This document shows, piece by piece, positions 9,216-17,820 of a stretch of 60,824 bases of DNA. Below the pieces are notes generated by a model. It ran no database searches. It worked only from the letters and a program-made list of their open reading frames with translations, and was not told the DNA's origin. Made by a program: the position numbers and the translations under genes. Numbering within the stretch: position 1 is the stretch's first letter; every line of letters starts with the position of its first letter. Source of the DNA: Tissierellia bacterium KA00581. Its GTDB lineage: Bacteria > Bacillota > Clostridia > Tissierellales > Peptoniphilaceae. Location: positions 1 through 60,824 of the forward strand of contig KQ959635.1 in NCBI GenBank assembly GCA_001552895.1, in the 5' to 3' direction.

Positions 9216-9431
9216 AAAAAGCTGATGTATAAACTTGCATCAGTTTTTTACTTTTTATATTGTAAAAAGATTGTATCTACTTTAACTTATTATTGTAAAT
9301 TATTGATTTTTTAATATAAAAATGCTATCATATAATGAAAGAGTGTTTATATACTTAATAATAAAATAATTTTTTTTAATTTAAAATTTATTTTATTTAA
9401 AAATTATTTAATAAATAAGGAGGTATTTTTT
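9187..9431. other. Intergenic region between V-ATPase and ybaB
   Basis: After the V-ATPase terminator the sequence is AT-rich without a gene. A TATAAT at 9331-9336 is the best -10 candidate for ybaB-recR, but the bases 17 nt upstream are only T-rich, and the clearer TTGATT (9303) is 22 nt away. The ybaB leader would be about 90 nt long and is nearly pure A/T until AAGGAGG. Confidence 0.45.
9216..9250 (+). terminator. Terminator of the V-ATPase operon
   Basis: CTGATG (9222-9227) pairs with CATCAG (9238-9243). An A-run precedes the stem and six T residues follow (9244-9249). It lies 36 nt after the D-subunit stop. Confidence 0.85.
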
Positions 9432-9773
9432 ATGGCTAAAGGAGGATTTCCTAAATTTGGAGCAGGTATGAATATGGGAAATATGATGAAGCAAATGCAA
9501 AAAATGCAAAGAGAATTGGAAAATACACAAAAAGTTCTTGATGAACAAGAAATTTCTGCAACTTCAGGAGGGGGAGCTGTTGAAGCAGTAGTAAATGGGA
9601 AAAAAGAACTTGTTAAAATAAAACTTTCAAAAGAAGTTGTTGATCCAGAAGATGTTGAAATGTTAGAAGATTTAATAATTTCAGCTGTTAATGAAGCAAA
9701 TAGAAAAGCACAAGAAAAACATGACAGTGAAATCGGAAAGATAACAGGCGGAATAAATATTCCAGGACTTTAA
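9432..9773 (+). CDS. ybaB: YbaB/EbfC-family nucleoid-associated protein
   Basis: This 113-residue protein belongs to the YbaB/EbfC DNA-binding family. The glycine/methionine-rich start (GMNMGNMMKQMQKMQRELENTQKVLDEQE) and the GGGAVEAVVNGKKELVKIKLS core with DPEDVEMLEDLIISAVNEA are diagnostic. Dimers bind DNA and form nucleoid-like clusters. It has a strong AAGGAGG site. recR begins one base after its stop, the conserved ybaB-recR pairing; dnaX, often upstream in other bacteria, is not present here. Confidence 0.95.
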   Translation: MAKGGFPKFGAGMNMGNMMKQMQKMQRELENTQKVLDEQEISATSGGGAVEAVVNGKKELVKIKLSKEVVDPEDVEMLEDLIISAVNEANRKAQEKHDSEIGKITGGINIPGL

Positions 9774-9774
9774 A

Positions 9775-10383
9775 ATGAATTATTATACTAACTCAATAGA
9801 CGAGGTTATTCATTATTTATCAAAACTTCCAACAATTGGAAGAAAATCAGCAACAAAAATGGCACTTAAGATTTTAGAAATGGATGATGAGTTTGTAGTA
9901 AATTTTGCAAAAAGTATTATAAATATGAAAAAAAATACTCATCATTGTAAAATTTGTGGTAATTTAACAGAAAATGAAATATGCAATATTTGTTCTGATG
10001 AAAAAAGAGATAAATCTACAATAGCAATTGTTGAAGATATTTTTGGAATAGTAAGTCTTGAAAAAACAAAGATTTACAGAGGAATGTATCACGTATTAAA
10101 TGGTCTTGTAGTTCCAAGAGATGGCATTACTTTGGACGATTTAAATGTATCTTCTTTAATTTCTAGAATAGAAAAAGAAAATGTAAAAGAAGTTATTTTT
10201 GCTATAAGTCAAACTATAGACGGTGAGCTTACTGAGCTTTATATTATAGATTTACTTAAAAAATTTAAAGATTTAAAAATTTCAAAAATAGCAAATGGTA
10301 TTCCAATAGGTAGAAGTGTTGAAAATTATGATGAATTAACATTTATAAGAGCTTTAGAAGATAGAAAAGAAGTTGAATATTAG
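9775..10383 (+). CDS. recR: Recombination mediator protein RecR
   Basis: A 202-residue RecR, which with RecO/RecF helps load RecA at gaps and double-strand breaks. In order: an N-terminal helix-hairpin-helix (LPTIGRKSATKMALKILEM, about 17-35), a four-cysteine zinc site (C-x2-C and C-x2-C at about 60-75, CKICG and CNICS), and a Toprim fold (TIAIVEDIFGIVSLEKT, then YHVLNG). Length is typical of about 198-200. It has no ribosome site of its own beyond the end of ybaB, so it is probably translated by coupling. Confidence 0.96.
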   Translation: MNYYTNSIDEVIHYLSKLPTIGRKSATKMALKILEMDDEFVVNFAKSIINMKKNTHHCKICGNLTENEICNICSDEKRDKSTIAIVEDIFGIVSLEKTKIYRGMYHVLNGLVVPRDGITLDDLNVSSLISRIEKENVKEVIFAISQTIDGELTELYIIDLLKKFKDLKISKIANGIPIGRSVENYDELTFIRALEDRKEVEY

Positions 10384-10421
10384 TTAAGTATTGATTGTAA
10401 AATTAATATGGAGAGAGAAAA

Positions 10422-11114
10422 ATGAAAAATAATAATTTTATACTTGGTACAAAAAGATCTTTTCCTATAATAATAGGTTATATTCCAGTTGCCATTACTT
10501 TTGGTATTTTGTGTAAGGGTATGAATTTACCTTTAATCTATGTTTTTTTGTCCTCGTTTGTTCTATATTCAGGAGCAGCACAGTTTATGCTTGTAGGATT
10601 TATGGCATCTGGTATGTCACTTTTTGGTATAGCAATATCAATTTTTTTACTTAATACTAGACTTTTTTTAATGTCAGCTAGTATTTCGATAGCAATAGAT
10701 AAGCTAAATTCTTATTGTTTTCCTTTTTTTGGGTGGCTACTTACAGATGAATCTTTTTCTGTACTTTCTTTTAATAAAGATAAAATTGATACACAATTTG
10801 CTTTTGGTGTAGAAATACCACCATACTTTGCTTGGGGGATATTTAGTATTGTGGGATTTTATATTGGAGAATTTTTGCCAAAATTTGTAAATTTAGCAAT
10901 GAGTATGGGACTTTTAGGACTTTTTGTAGCTTTACTTGTACCAAATGTTAAAAAAAATATGATAATTATAAAAGTTATTTTAATCTCTGGTATAATATAT
11001 GCTATAGTTCATTATTTAGAGGTTTTTACAAGTGGATGGAATATTGTATTTTCAATTATAATTTCATCTATATTAGGTGTTTTTTTAATTGGAGATAATG
11101 AATTGAAAGATTAG
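10422..11114 (+). CDS. azlC: AzlC-family branched-chain amino acid export permease
   Basis: This 230-residue membrane protein matches AzlC, the large subunit of a branched-chain amino acid exporter. Family signatures include the N-terminal FPIIIGYIPVAITFGILCKG and the SGAAQFMLVGFMASG stretch, followed by a TDESFSV motif. About six or seven hydrophobic segments are evident. The small partner AzlD begins 9 nt downstream. The ATG at 10422 follows GAGAGAG, a weak site. It lies 38 nt after recR with no terminator between, so read-through from recR is possible. Confidence 0.92.
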   Translation: MKNNNFILGTKRSFPIIIGYIPVAITFGILCKGMNLPLIYVFLSSFVLYSGAAQFMLVGFMASGMSLFGIAISIFLLNTRLFLMSASISIAIDKLNSYCFPFFGWLLTDESFSVLSFNKDKIDTQFAFGVEIPPYFAWGIFSIVGFYIGEFLPKFVNLAMSMGLLGLFVALLVPNVKKNMIIIKVILISGIIYAIVHYLEVFTSGWNIVFSIIISSILGVFLIGDNELKD

Positions 11115-11123
11115 GAGAAAATT

Positions 11124-11432
11124 ATGACTTATATTATTTTAGGTGTTTTAATTGCGGCAGTTGTAACTATAATACCAAAAGTTATTCCGTTATATTTTTT
11201 AAAGGGTAAAAATTTTAATAAAAAAGTTATGACTTTTTTTAAAATAGTTCCATATACATCTATGAGCATTTTAATATTAAAATATGTTTTTGAAGCGGAT
11301 AAATTTATGTTTTTTCCAACTGTAATAGCTATTTTATGTTCTGTATTAACTTCATATATTTTAGAAAATATGATAGTTACAGTTATAGTTTCAATACTAT
11401 CAACGCTTATTGTACTTGGGATTTCTATATAG
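11124..11432 (+). CDS. azlD: AzlD-family branched-chain amino acid export subunit
   Basis: A 102-residue protein with four predicted membrane spans, the size and layout of AzlD. The early TIIPKVIPLYFLKG matches the family's conserved R/K-x-xP motif. It works with AzlC in export of branched-chain amino acids or their analogues. AzlC and AzlD are almost always adjacent, which makes the call firm despite the short length. A terminator follows at 11441-11479. Confidence 0.88.
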   Translation: MTYIILGVLIAAVVTIIPKVIPLYFLKGKNFNKKVMTFFKIVPYTSMSILILKYVFEADKFMFFPTVIAILCSVLTSYILENMIVTVIVSILSTLIVLGISI

Positions 11433-11440
11433 TAAAATCA

Positions 11441-11479
11441 AAGTTAAGATTATTGTTAAAATTAAATCTTAACTTTTTT
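11441..11479 (+). terminator. Terminator after azlCD
   Basis: AAGTTAAGATT (11441-11451) pairs perfectly with AATCTTAACTT (11465-11475), with a T-run to 11479. The stem is 11 bp. Confidence 0.85.
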
Positions 11480-11589
11480 ATTTATAAAAAAAGTTTAACT
11501 ATTTATGATATATTTCTTATCATAAAAAATTCAAATTGCATTAAATTTTAAAAAAAATTAAAAAAAAGGAAAAAAATAGTAAAAAAGTA

Positions 11590-11618
11590 TTGAATTTTTT
11601 TTAATAGTAAACTATAAT
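11590..11618 (+). promoter_or_regulatory. Promoter of gcvH
   Basis: TTGAAT (11590-11595), 17-bp spacer, TATAAT (11613-11618). It lies about 90 nt before the gcvH ATG. The rest of the 11480-11710 interval is AT-rich with no gene. Confidence 0.75.
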
Positions 11619-11710
11619 GTATATATACTATAAGATATTAAAGATTGTTCAATATTATTTAGTACATATTTGGATAATGTTTATAGTAAAAATTTTTAGG
11701 AGGTATTAAG

Positions 11711-12082
11711 ATGAGAGTAGAAAAAGGATTACTTTATACTAAAAATCATGATTGGGTAAAAGTTGAAGGAAACATTGCAACAATTGGTTTAGCTGATTAT
11801 GCACAAGATCATTTAGGAGATATTGTTTATGTTGAACTTCCAGAAGTTGACGATGAAGTTGAAGTTGGCGATTCTTTAGCATCTATTGAATCTGTAAAGG
11901 CAGCAAGCGATATTGAATCTCCTGTTTCAGGAAAAGTTGTTGAAGTAAATGAATTATTAGATGATGAACCTGCTGAAATCAATAAAGATTGTTATGCAGC
12001 TTGGGTATGCAAAGTTGAAATGTCTAACCCTGATGAATTAAATGAATTGACTAATGCTGCTGATTACGAAGCTTCATTATAA
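11711..12082 (+). CDS. gcvH: Glycine cleavage system H protein (lipoyl carrier)
   Basis: A 123-residue H protein. It carries the lipoate-bound aminomethyl arm of the glycine cleavage system, or acts in lipoate transfer. The lipoylation motif SIESVKAAS is present with Lys63 as the expected modified residue, and the preceding DYAQDHLGDIVYVELPEV block is diagnostic. Length is normal. It starts after AGGAGG, has its own promoter and its own terminator, and no gcvT, gcvP or lipoate ligase gene is adjacent, so it is solitary here. Confidence 0.97.
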   Translation: MRVEKGLLYTKNHDWVKVEGNIATIGLADYAQDHLGDIVYVELPEVDDEVEVGDSLASIESVKAASDIESPVSGKVVEVNELLDDEPAEINKDCYAAWVCKVEMSNPDELNELTNAADYEASL

Positions 12083-12103
12083 TATTTAAAAACGAGTTAA
12101 AAT

Positions 12104-12130
12104 TGCTACCTTTACTTGGTAGCATTTTTA
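12104..12130 (+). terminator. Terminator after gcvH
   Basis: TGCTACC (12104-12110) pairs with GGTAGCA (12118-12124), followed by five T residues. It closes the gcvH transcript. Confidence 0.88.
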
Positions 12131-12165
12131 TTTTATAAAAATTTAAGGAGGTGCTTACTTTAATT

Positions 12166-13059
12166 ATGTCAGAAGAAATACAAAAAAATAAAAATTTAAA
12201 AATTGCTATTATGTTTATGATTATTTCAACTTTAGGTTTTAGTTTTATGCAAATTTTTGTAAAGCTTACAAGTGGTGCTTTTACACTTATGCAACAAGTT
12301 TTTTTTAGAAATTTTGTTATGGCTGTAATTTGTGGAATGTATATATTTATAAAAAAACAAAGAGGATATGAAACTTCTTTTATAGGACATACTAAGAATA
12401 GAAAGCTTCTTTTTTTTCGCTCTTTTTTTGGATTTTTAGGGGTTATAACGAATTTTTTTGCTATAAATAATATGGTAATAGCTGATGCAGGTATTTTGCA
12501 AAGAACAAGCCCAATTTTCGTTGTTTTAATGGCTGTTCTTATTTTTAAAGAAAAATTTACAAAAGAAAAATTTTTCACTTTGATTTTTGCTTTTATTGGA
12601 GCTATATTTGTTGTAAGACCGCATTTTGATTCAAGACTTCTTCCATCAATTGTAGCTATGCTCTCAGCATTTAGTGGTTCTGTTGCATATATTTGTGTTT
12701 CAAGAATTGGTAGAAAAGAAAAAACTGAAACTATAATTTTTATATTTTCTTTATTTTCTTGTATATGCTCTTTTCCATTTATGTTTTCAGATTTTAACTT
12801 AAAATCTTTTGAACTTATAGTTTATTTATTTTTAATAGGAGTTTTTTCAGCTGTAGGTCAATTTGGACTTACTATAAGTTATCAATATGCCAAAGCTTCA
12901 GATGTTAGTATATTTAACTATACTGGAGTTGTATTTGTTGTAATTTTAGGAAAGCTTATATTAGATGAAACGGTTAGTCCATACAGTCTTATAGGAATTT
13001 TTATAATTTTTTTAGTTTCGCTTTTTTCTTATATATCAGAAATGAAGCAAAGAAATTAA
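12166..13059 (+). CDS. EamA/DMT-family permease
   Basis: This 297-residue protein has ten hydrophobic segments and an internal two-fold repeat, typical of EamA-type drug/metabolite transporters. Diagnostic parts include FMQIFVKLTSG near the start, an NFFAINNMVIADAGILQRTSPIFVVLMAVLIFKEK segment in the first half, and VFVVILGKLILDETVSPYSLIGIFIIF at the end. The substrate cannot be inferred. I chose the ATG at 12166. A GTG at 12151 is in frame but overlaps the AAGGAGG site (12145-12151), so it cannot be used with it. No own promoter is clear. Confidence 0.88.
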   Translation: MSEEIQKNKNLKIAIMFMIISTLGFSFMQIFVKLTSGAFTLMQQVFFRNFVMAVICGMYIFIKKQRGYETSFIGHTKNRKLLFFRSFFGFLGVITNFFAINNMVIADAGILQRTSPIFVVLMAVLIFKEKFTKEKFFTLIFAFIGAIFVVRPHFDSRLLPSIVAMLSAFSGSVAYICVSRIGRKEKTETIIFIFSLFSCICSFPFMFSDFNLKSFELIVYLFLIGVFSAVGQFGLTISYQYAKASDVSIFNYTGVVFVVILGKLILDETVSPYSLIGIFIIFLVSLFSYISEMKQRN

Positions 13060-13176
13060 AAAATGTGCTATATAGAATTAAAATTTTATTATAATAATTT
13101 AAATTTAAAATCTTAAAATTTTAAAATATTATTAATATGCGAATTTTATTATAATTATTACATTTTTTTAATATTT

Positions 13177-13210
13177 AAACTGTTTTTTTTAGAAAAAACA
13201 GTTTTTTTTT
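13177..13210 (+). terminator. Terminator after the EamA permease
   Basis: AAACTGTTTTTT (13177-13188) pairs with AAAAAACAGTTT (13193-13204), and T residues run on to 13210. Confidence 0.82.
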
Positions 13211-13352
13211 GTAATCTTTTTGTAACCTTTGAAATTTAGAGATTTTAAAAAAATTAAAAGTTACAAAAATGTTATAATTAGATTACATTTTTATAAAAAA
13301 TATTTAAAAGTGGAGATTTTTTTAAAAAAATTATAAAAAATTACAAAAAAAA

Positions 13353-13381
13353 TTGACTAAATTTAATAAAATCATTATAAT
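13353..13381 (+). promoter_or_regulatory. Promoter of the CWB2/3D protein gene
   Basis: TTGACT (13353-13358), 17-bp spacer, TATAAT (13376-13381), a near-consensus sigma-A promoter, about 70 nt before the TTG start. Confidence 0.82.
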
Positions 13382-13451
13382 TTTATTGTCGAATGGAAAC
13401 TCTCTATTTTGTAGAGTAAATATTACTTAAATTTTATTAAGGAGTGATTAT

Positions 13452-15008
13452 TTGAAAAAGGCAATATTTAGAAATATATTAGCAGTTTTGTGTATTTATG
13501 CTATATTTTCTGGATTTTCTTTTAATTCATTTGCAAACGAAAAGGTTAGAGGATTTGTAATATCATCTAATTCAAAAGTTACTACAGTAGAAAAAGTAAA
13601 TAATAGGATTGTTGATTTTACTAATGGTAGTAAAGAATTCAATTCTTATGTGGTTAACGTAAATAATAAAGTTGACTTTTCTTTGGCAAGTTTACTTTCT
13701 TTAAGAGATAAAGCTGTTGTAGTTGCTGTTTCTGATGGAGATATTGACGATAATTCTAAGGAAATTTTAAAAAATAGTAAAAAAGTTTATATAGTTGGAG
13801 ATAATAAATCAGTAGAAGATAGTCTTTTAGAAAAATTAGATTTAGTTTTTGAAAGGATAGGTTCTGCTTATGAAGATCAGACTAATGAATTTGTAAATAA
13901 ATTTCAAACTAGAAAAGACCTTTTAGTTGTTGATAAAAAAGAAAATTTGGATATCTTAGGTGCTGTTCATTTTGCAAATATTTATGATATGAATTTACTT
14001 TTTGTCGATTCAAAAAGTAATCTTACAGTTTCTCAAAAAAATATTATTGCAAATTTAGATGAAAATTCTCATATATATTTTTATGATGGAATATCTACCG
14101 TTTCTTATAAATGCAAAGAAAGTATATATAAAGAAGCTAAAAAAGATATTGTACAAGCTAAAAATTTTGAACTTGACACAAAAGATATTTTAAAAGTTTT
14201 TAAAGATAGGGTATCTGTTGATTCTAAAAAGAAAAAAGACTTGGTTATATCGAAAGATGATTCTTTAGTAAGTATGGTTTATTCTTATGTTTTTTCTGAA
14301 AAACAAGGTTTAAATTATCTTTTGATAAAAAATGATGAAGTTTCTGATATCAAAGATGTAGTTGAAAATTTAGATATCAATAATATGTTTTTTATTTCTA
14401 CAAATGATAATAAAAGACATGTATCCATAAGACTTCTTATGAGTTTAAAGAATTCTTATGATTTTTCAAATTTTGAAATTAATGAACAAACATCTGAAAT
14501 TTTACCAGTAGAAGTTGTTTCTTCTAAAGAATCTTTAAAAGATGTTGAAAATGTATCAGAAGAAGTTTCTGTTAAAGATGATGAAGAAATTAAAGATGGT
14601 AAGATTGTTTCAAAACAAGATGCAAATGATGAAAATGATGAAAATATAGACAGTGTAGATGTTAAAGAAGAACAAAACGAAAGTAATACAGATGATTCAA
14701 AAGACTTTTCTTATAAAAAACTTTTGATAATGGATTCAACTGCTTATTCTTCAGATGGTAAAGATTCTTTAACACCAGGGCATATAACAGCAACGGGACA
14801 AGATTTATGGAAAAATCCAATGGCAGTTGCTGTTGATAAAAAAGTTATTCCTTTAGGAACTCGCCTTTATATTGAAGGTTATGGTTACGCAACAGCTTGT
14901 GATACAGGCGGTGCAATAAAGGGAAATCTTATAGACTTACATTTTAAGACTATAGAACAATGCCATAAATGGGGAAGAAGAGTTGTTAAAGTATATGTAT
15001 TAGATTAA
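13452..15008 (+). CDS. Secreted protein with CWB2-like repeats and a C-terminal 3D domain
   Basis: 518 residues. A signal peptide fills about 1-29 (hydrophobic core, ending near SFANE). Residues about 35-330 resemble cell-wall-binding repeat 2 modules: alternating hydrophobic strands with phrases such as KVYIVGDNKSV and FERIG. An acidic, repetitive linker (about 365-420) follows. The C-terminal ~95 residues are a 3D domain (ITATG, VAVDKKVIPLGTRLYIEGYG, ACDTGGAIKGNLIDLHF), named for three conserved Asp. This double-psi barrel fold is found in lytic transglycosylase-like and Rpf/YabE-like proteins. A wall-bound peptidoglycan-cleaving or remodelling role is likely. The start is TTG, 7 nt after AAGGAG. 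Confidence 0.85.
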   Translation: MKKAIFRNILAVLCIYAIFSGFSFNSFANEKVRGFVISSNSKVTTVEKVNNRIVDFTNGSKEFNSYVVNVNNKVDFSLASLLSLRDKAVVVAVSDGDIDDNSKEILKNSKKVYIVGDNKSVEDSLLEKLDLVFERIGSAYEDQTNEFVNKFQTRKDLLVVDKKENLDILGAVHFANIYDMNLLFVDSKSNLTVSQKNIIANLDENSHIYFYDGISTVSYKCKESIYKEAKKDIVQAKNFELDTKDILKVFKDRVSVDSKKKKDLVISKDDSLVSMVYSYVFSEKQGLNYLLIKNDEVSDIKDVVENLDINNMFFISTNDNKRHVSIRLLMSLKNSYDFSNFEINEQTSEILPVEVVSSKESLKDVENVSEEVSVKDDEEIKDGKIVSKQDANDENDENIDSVDVKEEQNESNTDDSKDFSYKKLLIMDSTAYSSDGKDSLTPGHITATGQDLWKNPMAVAVDKKVIPLGTRLYIEGYGYATACDTGGAIKGNLIDLHFKTIEQCHKWGRRVVKVYVLD

Positions 15009-15028
15009 AATTAAAGAAAATTTTTAAA

Positions 15029-15053
15029 ATGCTATGAATTTATTTCATAGCAT
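15029..15053 (+). terminator. Hairpin after the 3D protein gene
   Basis: ATGCTATGAA (15029-15038) pairs perfectly with TTCATAGCAT (15044-15053). There is no good T-run directly after it. The IS1182-type left end begins at this point, and insertion may have removed the original T-tract. Confidence 0.6.
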
Positions 15054-15061
15054 TCAGAGTG

Positions 15062-15095
15062 CAGACAAAGCATTAGTTTTGTCTGTGCTTTTTTT
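15062..15095 (+). terminator. Second hairpin with T-run downstream of the 3D gene
   Basis: CAGACAAA (15062-15069) pairs with TTTGTCTG (15078-15085), followed after GC by seven T residues (15089-15095). It is probably part of the IS1182 end and now acts as the terminator. Confidence 0.75.
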
Positions 15096-15109
15096 ATGTA
15101 TTTTTGTTT

Positions 15110-15900
15110 TTAGTTAAAAATTACTTTAGAATTTATTAAAATCTTAAATTTTATATAAATTTCTCTGAAAATTAAAAAATTAGGTCTCTTTCTACCTAAT
15201 TTACTCATCATATTTGCTAATTTTTTCATATTTAGGCACGCAAAAGTTAGGAGAGCTTTTATTTGCATTTTTGCTTTCCCTTTCTCATTTGTATATCTGT
15301 ATTCTTCACATTCTTATAAGTATTTTTTCCATCGGTGGGACTTAATTCCTTTTTTCCTTTTAATTCTCTATCTTTTTTTATTTCTTCATTTAATTGACTA
15401 TGATATTTCTTTGCTTTCTTTTCTATCTTTACTTCTATATTCTTATGTCTATTTGCATGTGCTTTTACATGTGTCGAATCTACAAATTGTATCTTTTCAT
15501 CTACAAAGCCTTGTTTCTCTGCTTGCCTTAATATATTTACAAATATCTTTTCAAACATATCTGTATCTTTAAATCTTCTCTTGTAATTTTGTCCATATGT
15601 TGTAAAATGTGGTATCTTATCATAAAAATCATATCTTAAAAACCATCCGTATGCTACATTTATCTCGATTTCTCTTATTGTTTGACGCATACTTTTTATT
15701 TGCAAAAATGTATTTTAAAAAGCACTATTGGATATATACTTGGTCTCATTATCTAAACAATATTTATCTTCTATTAAATCATAGATAAAGGGAAAATCTA
15801 TTGTTTCATCTATTTTTCTTAAAAGATGATTCTTTGGAACTAAAGAATCTATACTTACCATTTGCACTTGATTTACTCTATTTTGTAGCATTTTAAGCAT
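15110..15900 (-). pseudogene. IS1182-family transposase, decayed by internal deletions
   Basis: Three pieces of one transposase can be read in order on the minus strand. First, the N-terminus from 15900 (PKNHLLRKIDETIDFPFIYDLIEDKYCL split here), which leaves homology at 15715. Next, a DUF772-like middle (KSMRQTIREIEINVAYGWF, then HFTTYGQNYKRRF and FVDSTHVKAHANRH). Last, in another frame from about 15300 down to 15110, a C-terminal piece with KMQIKALLTFACLNMKKLA. Roughly 30 codons are missing at the first junction and a large central segment, with probable catalytic acids, at the second. It cannot be active. Confidence 0.85.
15171..15200 (-). terminator. Minus-strand terminator in the transposase remnant
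   Basis: On the minus strand ATTAGGT (15200-15194) pairs with ACCTAAT (15185-15179), followed by six T residues (15178-15173). Confidence 0.65.
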
Positions 15901-15992
15901 CTCCCTTTTATACTATTATACCACTTTTTAACTCTTTTTTCCACTAAAAAAGTGCCAATGATTTCTCATTGACACCTTTATCATCAGTCTGA

Positions 15993-16022
15993 AGAGTGTT
16001 AGTTTAACTAGCACTCTTTTTT
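15993..16022 (+). terminator. Plus-strand terminator at the edge of the IS1182 remnant
   Basis: AGAGTGTTAGTT (15993-16004) pairs with AACTAGCACTCT (16006-16017), 12 bp with one G-U pair, followed by six T residues in total. No plus-strand gene directly precedes it, so it may be a relic of the transcription unit that the insertion interrupted. Confidence 0.7.
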
Positions 16023-16275
16023 ATCTTTTTTTGTAAAATTGTAATATTTTTTTAACTATTTGTATTCTTCAACAGTATTTTTTTCTATATTAAATATTTT
16101 TTATAAAAAATATTAAAGAAAAGTTCAAAAATAACAAATTTATATATAAAATATTCAGTTGAAAGTGTTATAATAAAATAGATAAAAAGTAGAAACTTAT
16201 ACCATACCTAAAGATTTTGATATACATAATAGAGATAATATAAGATTACCATTTTTTGTTTAAATTATTTTTTGA
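15994..16275. other. Intergenic region between IS1182 remnant and ABC cassette
   Basis: It is AT-rich with no complete gene. A short plus-strand stretch without a start (16189-16263) reads as plausible protein (PKDFDIHNRDNIRLPFFV then stop) and may be the tail of a lost gene. No clear terminator for the minus-strand ABC gene was seen. Confidence 0.4.
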
Positions 16276-17820
16276 TTAATATAAAACTATTGTTTTATCA
16301 TACATTTTTTCAATATCCATATCAATATTATGAGTAACTTGAATAATTGTTTTATCTGAAAGAGACAATATGTTTTTTTGAATTTTATTTGCCAAGTCTT
16401 CATCTAAAGCAGAAGTTATTTCATCAAACAACAATATAGGAGTATCTTGTAGTAAAGCTCTTGCTATCATTATTCTTTGGGCTTCTCCGCCTGAGATATT
16501 GTTTCCATCTAAATCTAAAACATAATCCAATCCGTACTGATTAATAAAATCTTCTAAAAAAGTTAATTTTATAACTTCATTTAATTTAACATTATTGTAA
16601 TTTTTGCCTAAAGTAATGTTAAACAAAATTGTATCATTAAAAATAATTTTGTTTTGAGGAACATAACTATATAGAGAAGTTATTAAATAATCACGATTAA
16701 TATATATGTTATCTACTGTGTAATTTTTAGCTGATTCATTCAGTAATAAATTTCTAATTAAAGTACTCTTGCCTATCCCTGATGAACCTTTTATTAAAAT
16801 TTTTTGGCTTGGGCAAATTGATAAAGCTATATTTGTTTTGTTTATTTCGACATCAATACAAATAGCGTCTTTAAAATTTTCAATTTTAATTTCTTTTTGG
16901 AATTCAAATTTCAATAATGAATTGTATGTTTCTAAAACTGGTTTTATAGCACTTCTTTCGTTTAATTTTTGAATTATATACAATACTGGATTGACTAAAG
17001 AATTTGATAACTGTACAATAGCCATAAAACTTGCGATAGTTAAATATCCCGAATTAATACGATATACCCCTGCTGAAAAAGGTAATAAAATGCTCATTGT
17101 AAGTCCTATGAACATAATAAATTCATTTTTTATATCAATATGATAATTTAGGTTAAAAAGACTATGTTCAACACAAGATAAATTGTTATACAATTGATTA
17201 AAAACATGTCTTTGAATATTAAAATGTCTTAATAGTAAAGTATTTTTTGAAAATTCTTCAATTTTAGTTGTGAATTTATTTGTGTTTTCTGTCCATTTCT
17301 TAGTATAATTTGTAATTTTTTTTTGCCCAGCCATAGAGATAATAGCTGAGAAAAACATCCCTAAAAAGAAAAAAACGGTTGTCAATATGTCTAAATACAA
17401 CGCTGAAAAAAGAGAAATAATAAAAATAAAGGAGTACTGTATCATGGACAATTCTGATTCCAATCCATTTTTTTGAATTAGCTTCATATCAACATTTATA
17501 AAACTGCTATAATTTATATTTTTATTTGATTTAATAGGTGATTTAATTAAATGATTAATTACTTTTTCTTTCATTGCAATATTTGTTTCTTCTATTAATT
17601 TGTGTGTAAATCTTTTAACTAATATACCTATGCCTGAAAATAAAAGTAATCCTAGACTACCTATTCCGACTACAATTAAAATATTAAAATCATACTTACC
17701 AGATGCTATACCAATCAGATATTCAATTACAAATGCCAAAAAACTTGGTTGGAAAGCATATATAAACATAAAAAAAAACAATCTAAAAGCCTTTACATTA
17801 AACTTCAAGATTTTAAACAT
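16276..17820 (-). CDS. ABC exporter half-transporter (membrane plus ATPase domains)
   Basis: 514 residues from the ATG at 17820, which follows GGTGG and overlaps the preceding stop by 8 bp. Residues about 10-295 are a six-span exporter-type membrane domain. Residues about 310-514 are an ATPase domain with Walker A GSSGIGKST (345-353), signature ISGGE (442-446), Walker B ILLFDE (462-467) and the H-loop His497. It would work as a dimer. No C39 peptidase domain precedes the membrane part, so it does not itself cut a double-glycine leader. As the last gene of a four-gene operon it probably exports the product, perhaps the 71-residue peptide; substrate is inference only. Confidence 0.9.
   Translation of the reverse strand: MFKILKFNVKAFRLFFFMFIYAFQPSFLAFVIEYLIGIASGKYDFNILIVVGIGSLGLLLFSGIGILVKRFTHKLIEETNIAMKEKVINHLIKSPIKSNKNINYSSFINVDMKLIQKNGLESELSMIQYSFIFIISLFSALYLDILTTVFFFLGMFFSAIISMAGQKKITNYTKKWTENTNKFTTKIEEFSKNTLLLRHFNIQRHVFNQLYNNLSCVEHSLFNLNYHIDIKNEFIMFIGLTMSILLPFSAGVYRINSGYLTIASFMAIVQLSNSLVNPVLYIIQKLNERSAIKPVLETYNSLLKFEFQKEIKIENFKDAICIDVEINKTNIALSICPSQKILIKGSSGIGKSTLIRNLLLNESAKNYTVDNIYINRDYLITSLYSYVPQNKIIFNDTILFNITLGKNYNNVKLNEVIKLTFLEDFINQYGLDYVLDLDGNNISGGEAQRIMIARALLQDTPILLFDEITSALDEDLANKIQKNILSLSDKTIIQVTHNIDMDIEKMYDKTIVLY

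Larger units (their letters stand above)
13060..13451. other. Intergenic region between the permease and the 3D protein
   Basis: About 390 bp of AT-rich sequence with no gene. It holds the permease terminator (13177-13210), an inverted pair made of GTAATC/GATTAC and TTTGTAAC/GTTACAAA around 13211-13290 that could fold as an imperfect stem, and the promoter at 13353-13381. A short hairpin CTCTA/TAGAG sits in the leader near 13400. Confidence 0.6.
15053..15993 (-). mobile_element. Decayed IS1182-family insertion sequence
   Basis: Candidate terminal inverted repeats begin TTCAGAGTGCAGACAAAG at 15053 and, on the other strand, TTCAGACTGATGATAAAG ending at 15993; about 15 of 22 positions agree. 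Between them lies a minus-strand transposase pseudogene. The limits are tentative because the repeats are imperfect and no target duplication was identified. Confidence 0.5.

Noticed and set aside
12051-12578. 175-aa minus-strand frame between gcvH and the permease
   Set aside because: It runs antisense through the gcvH terminator and the permease, and has no recognisable domain or site.
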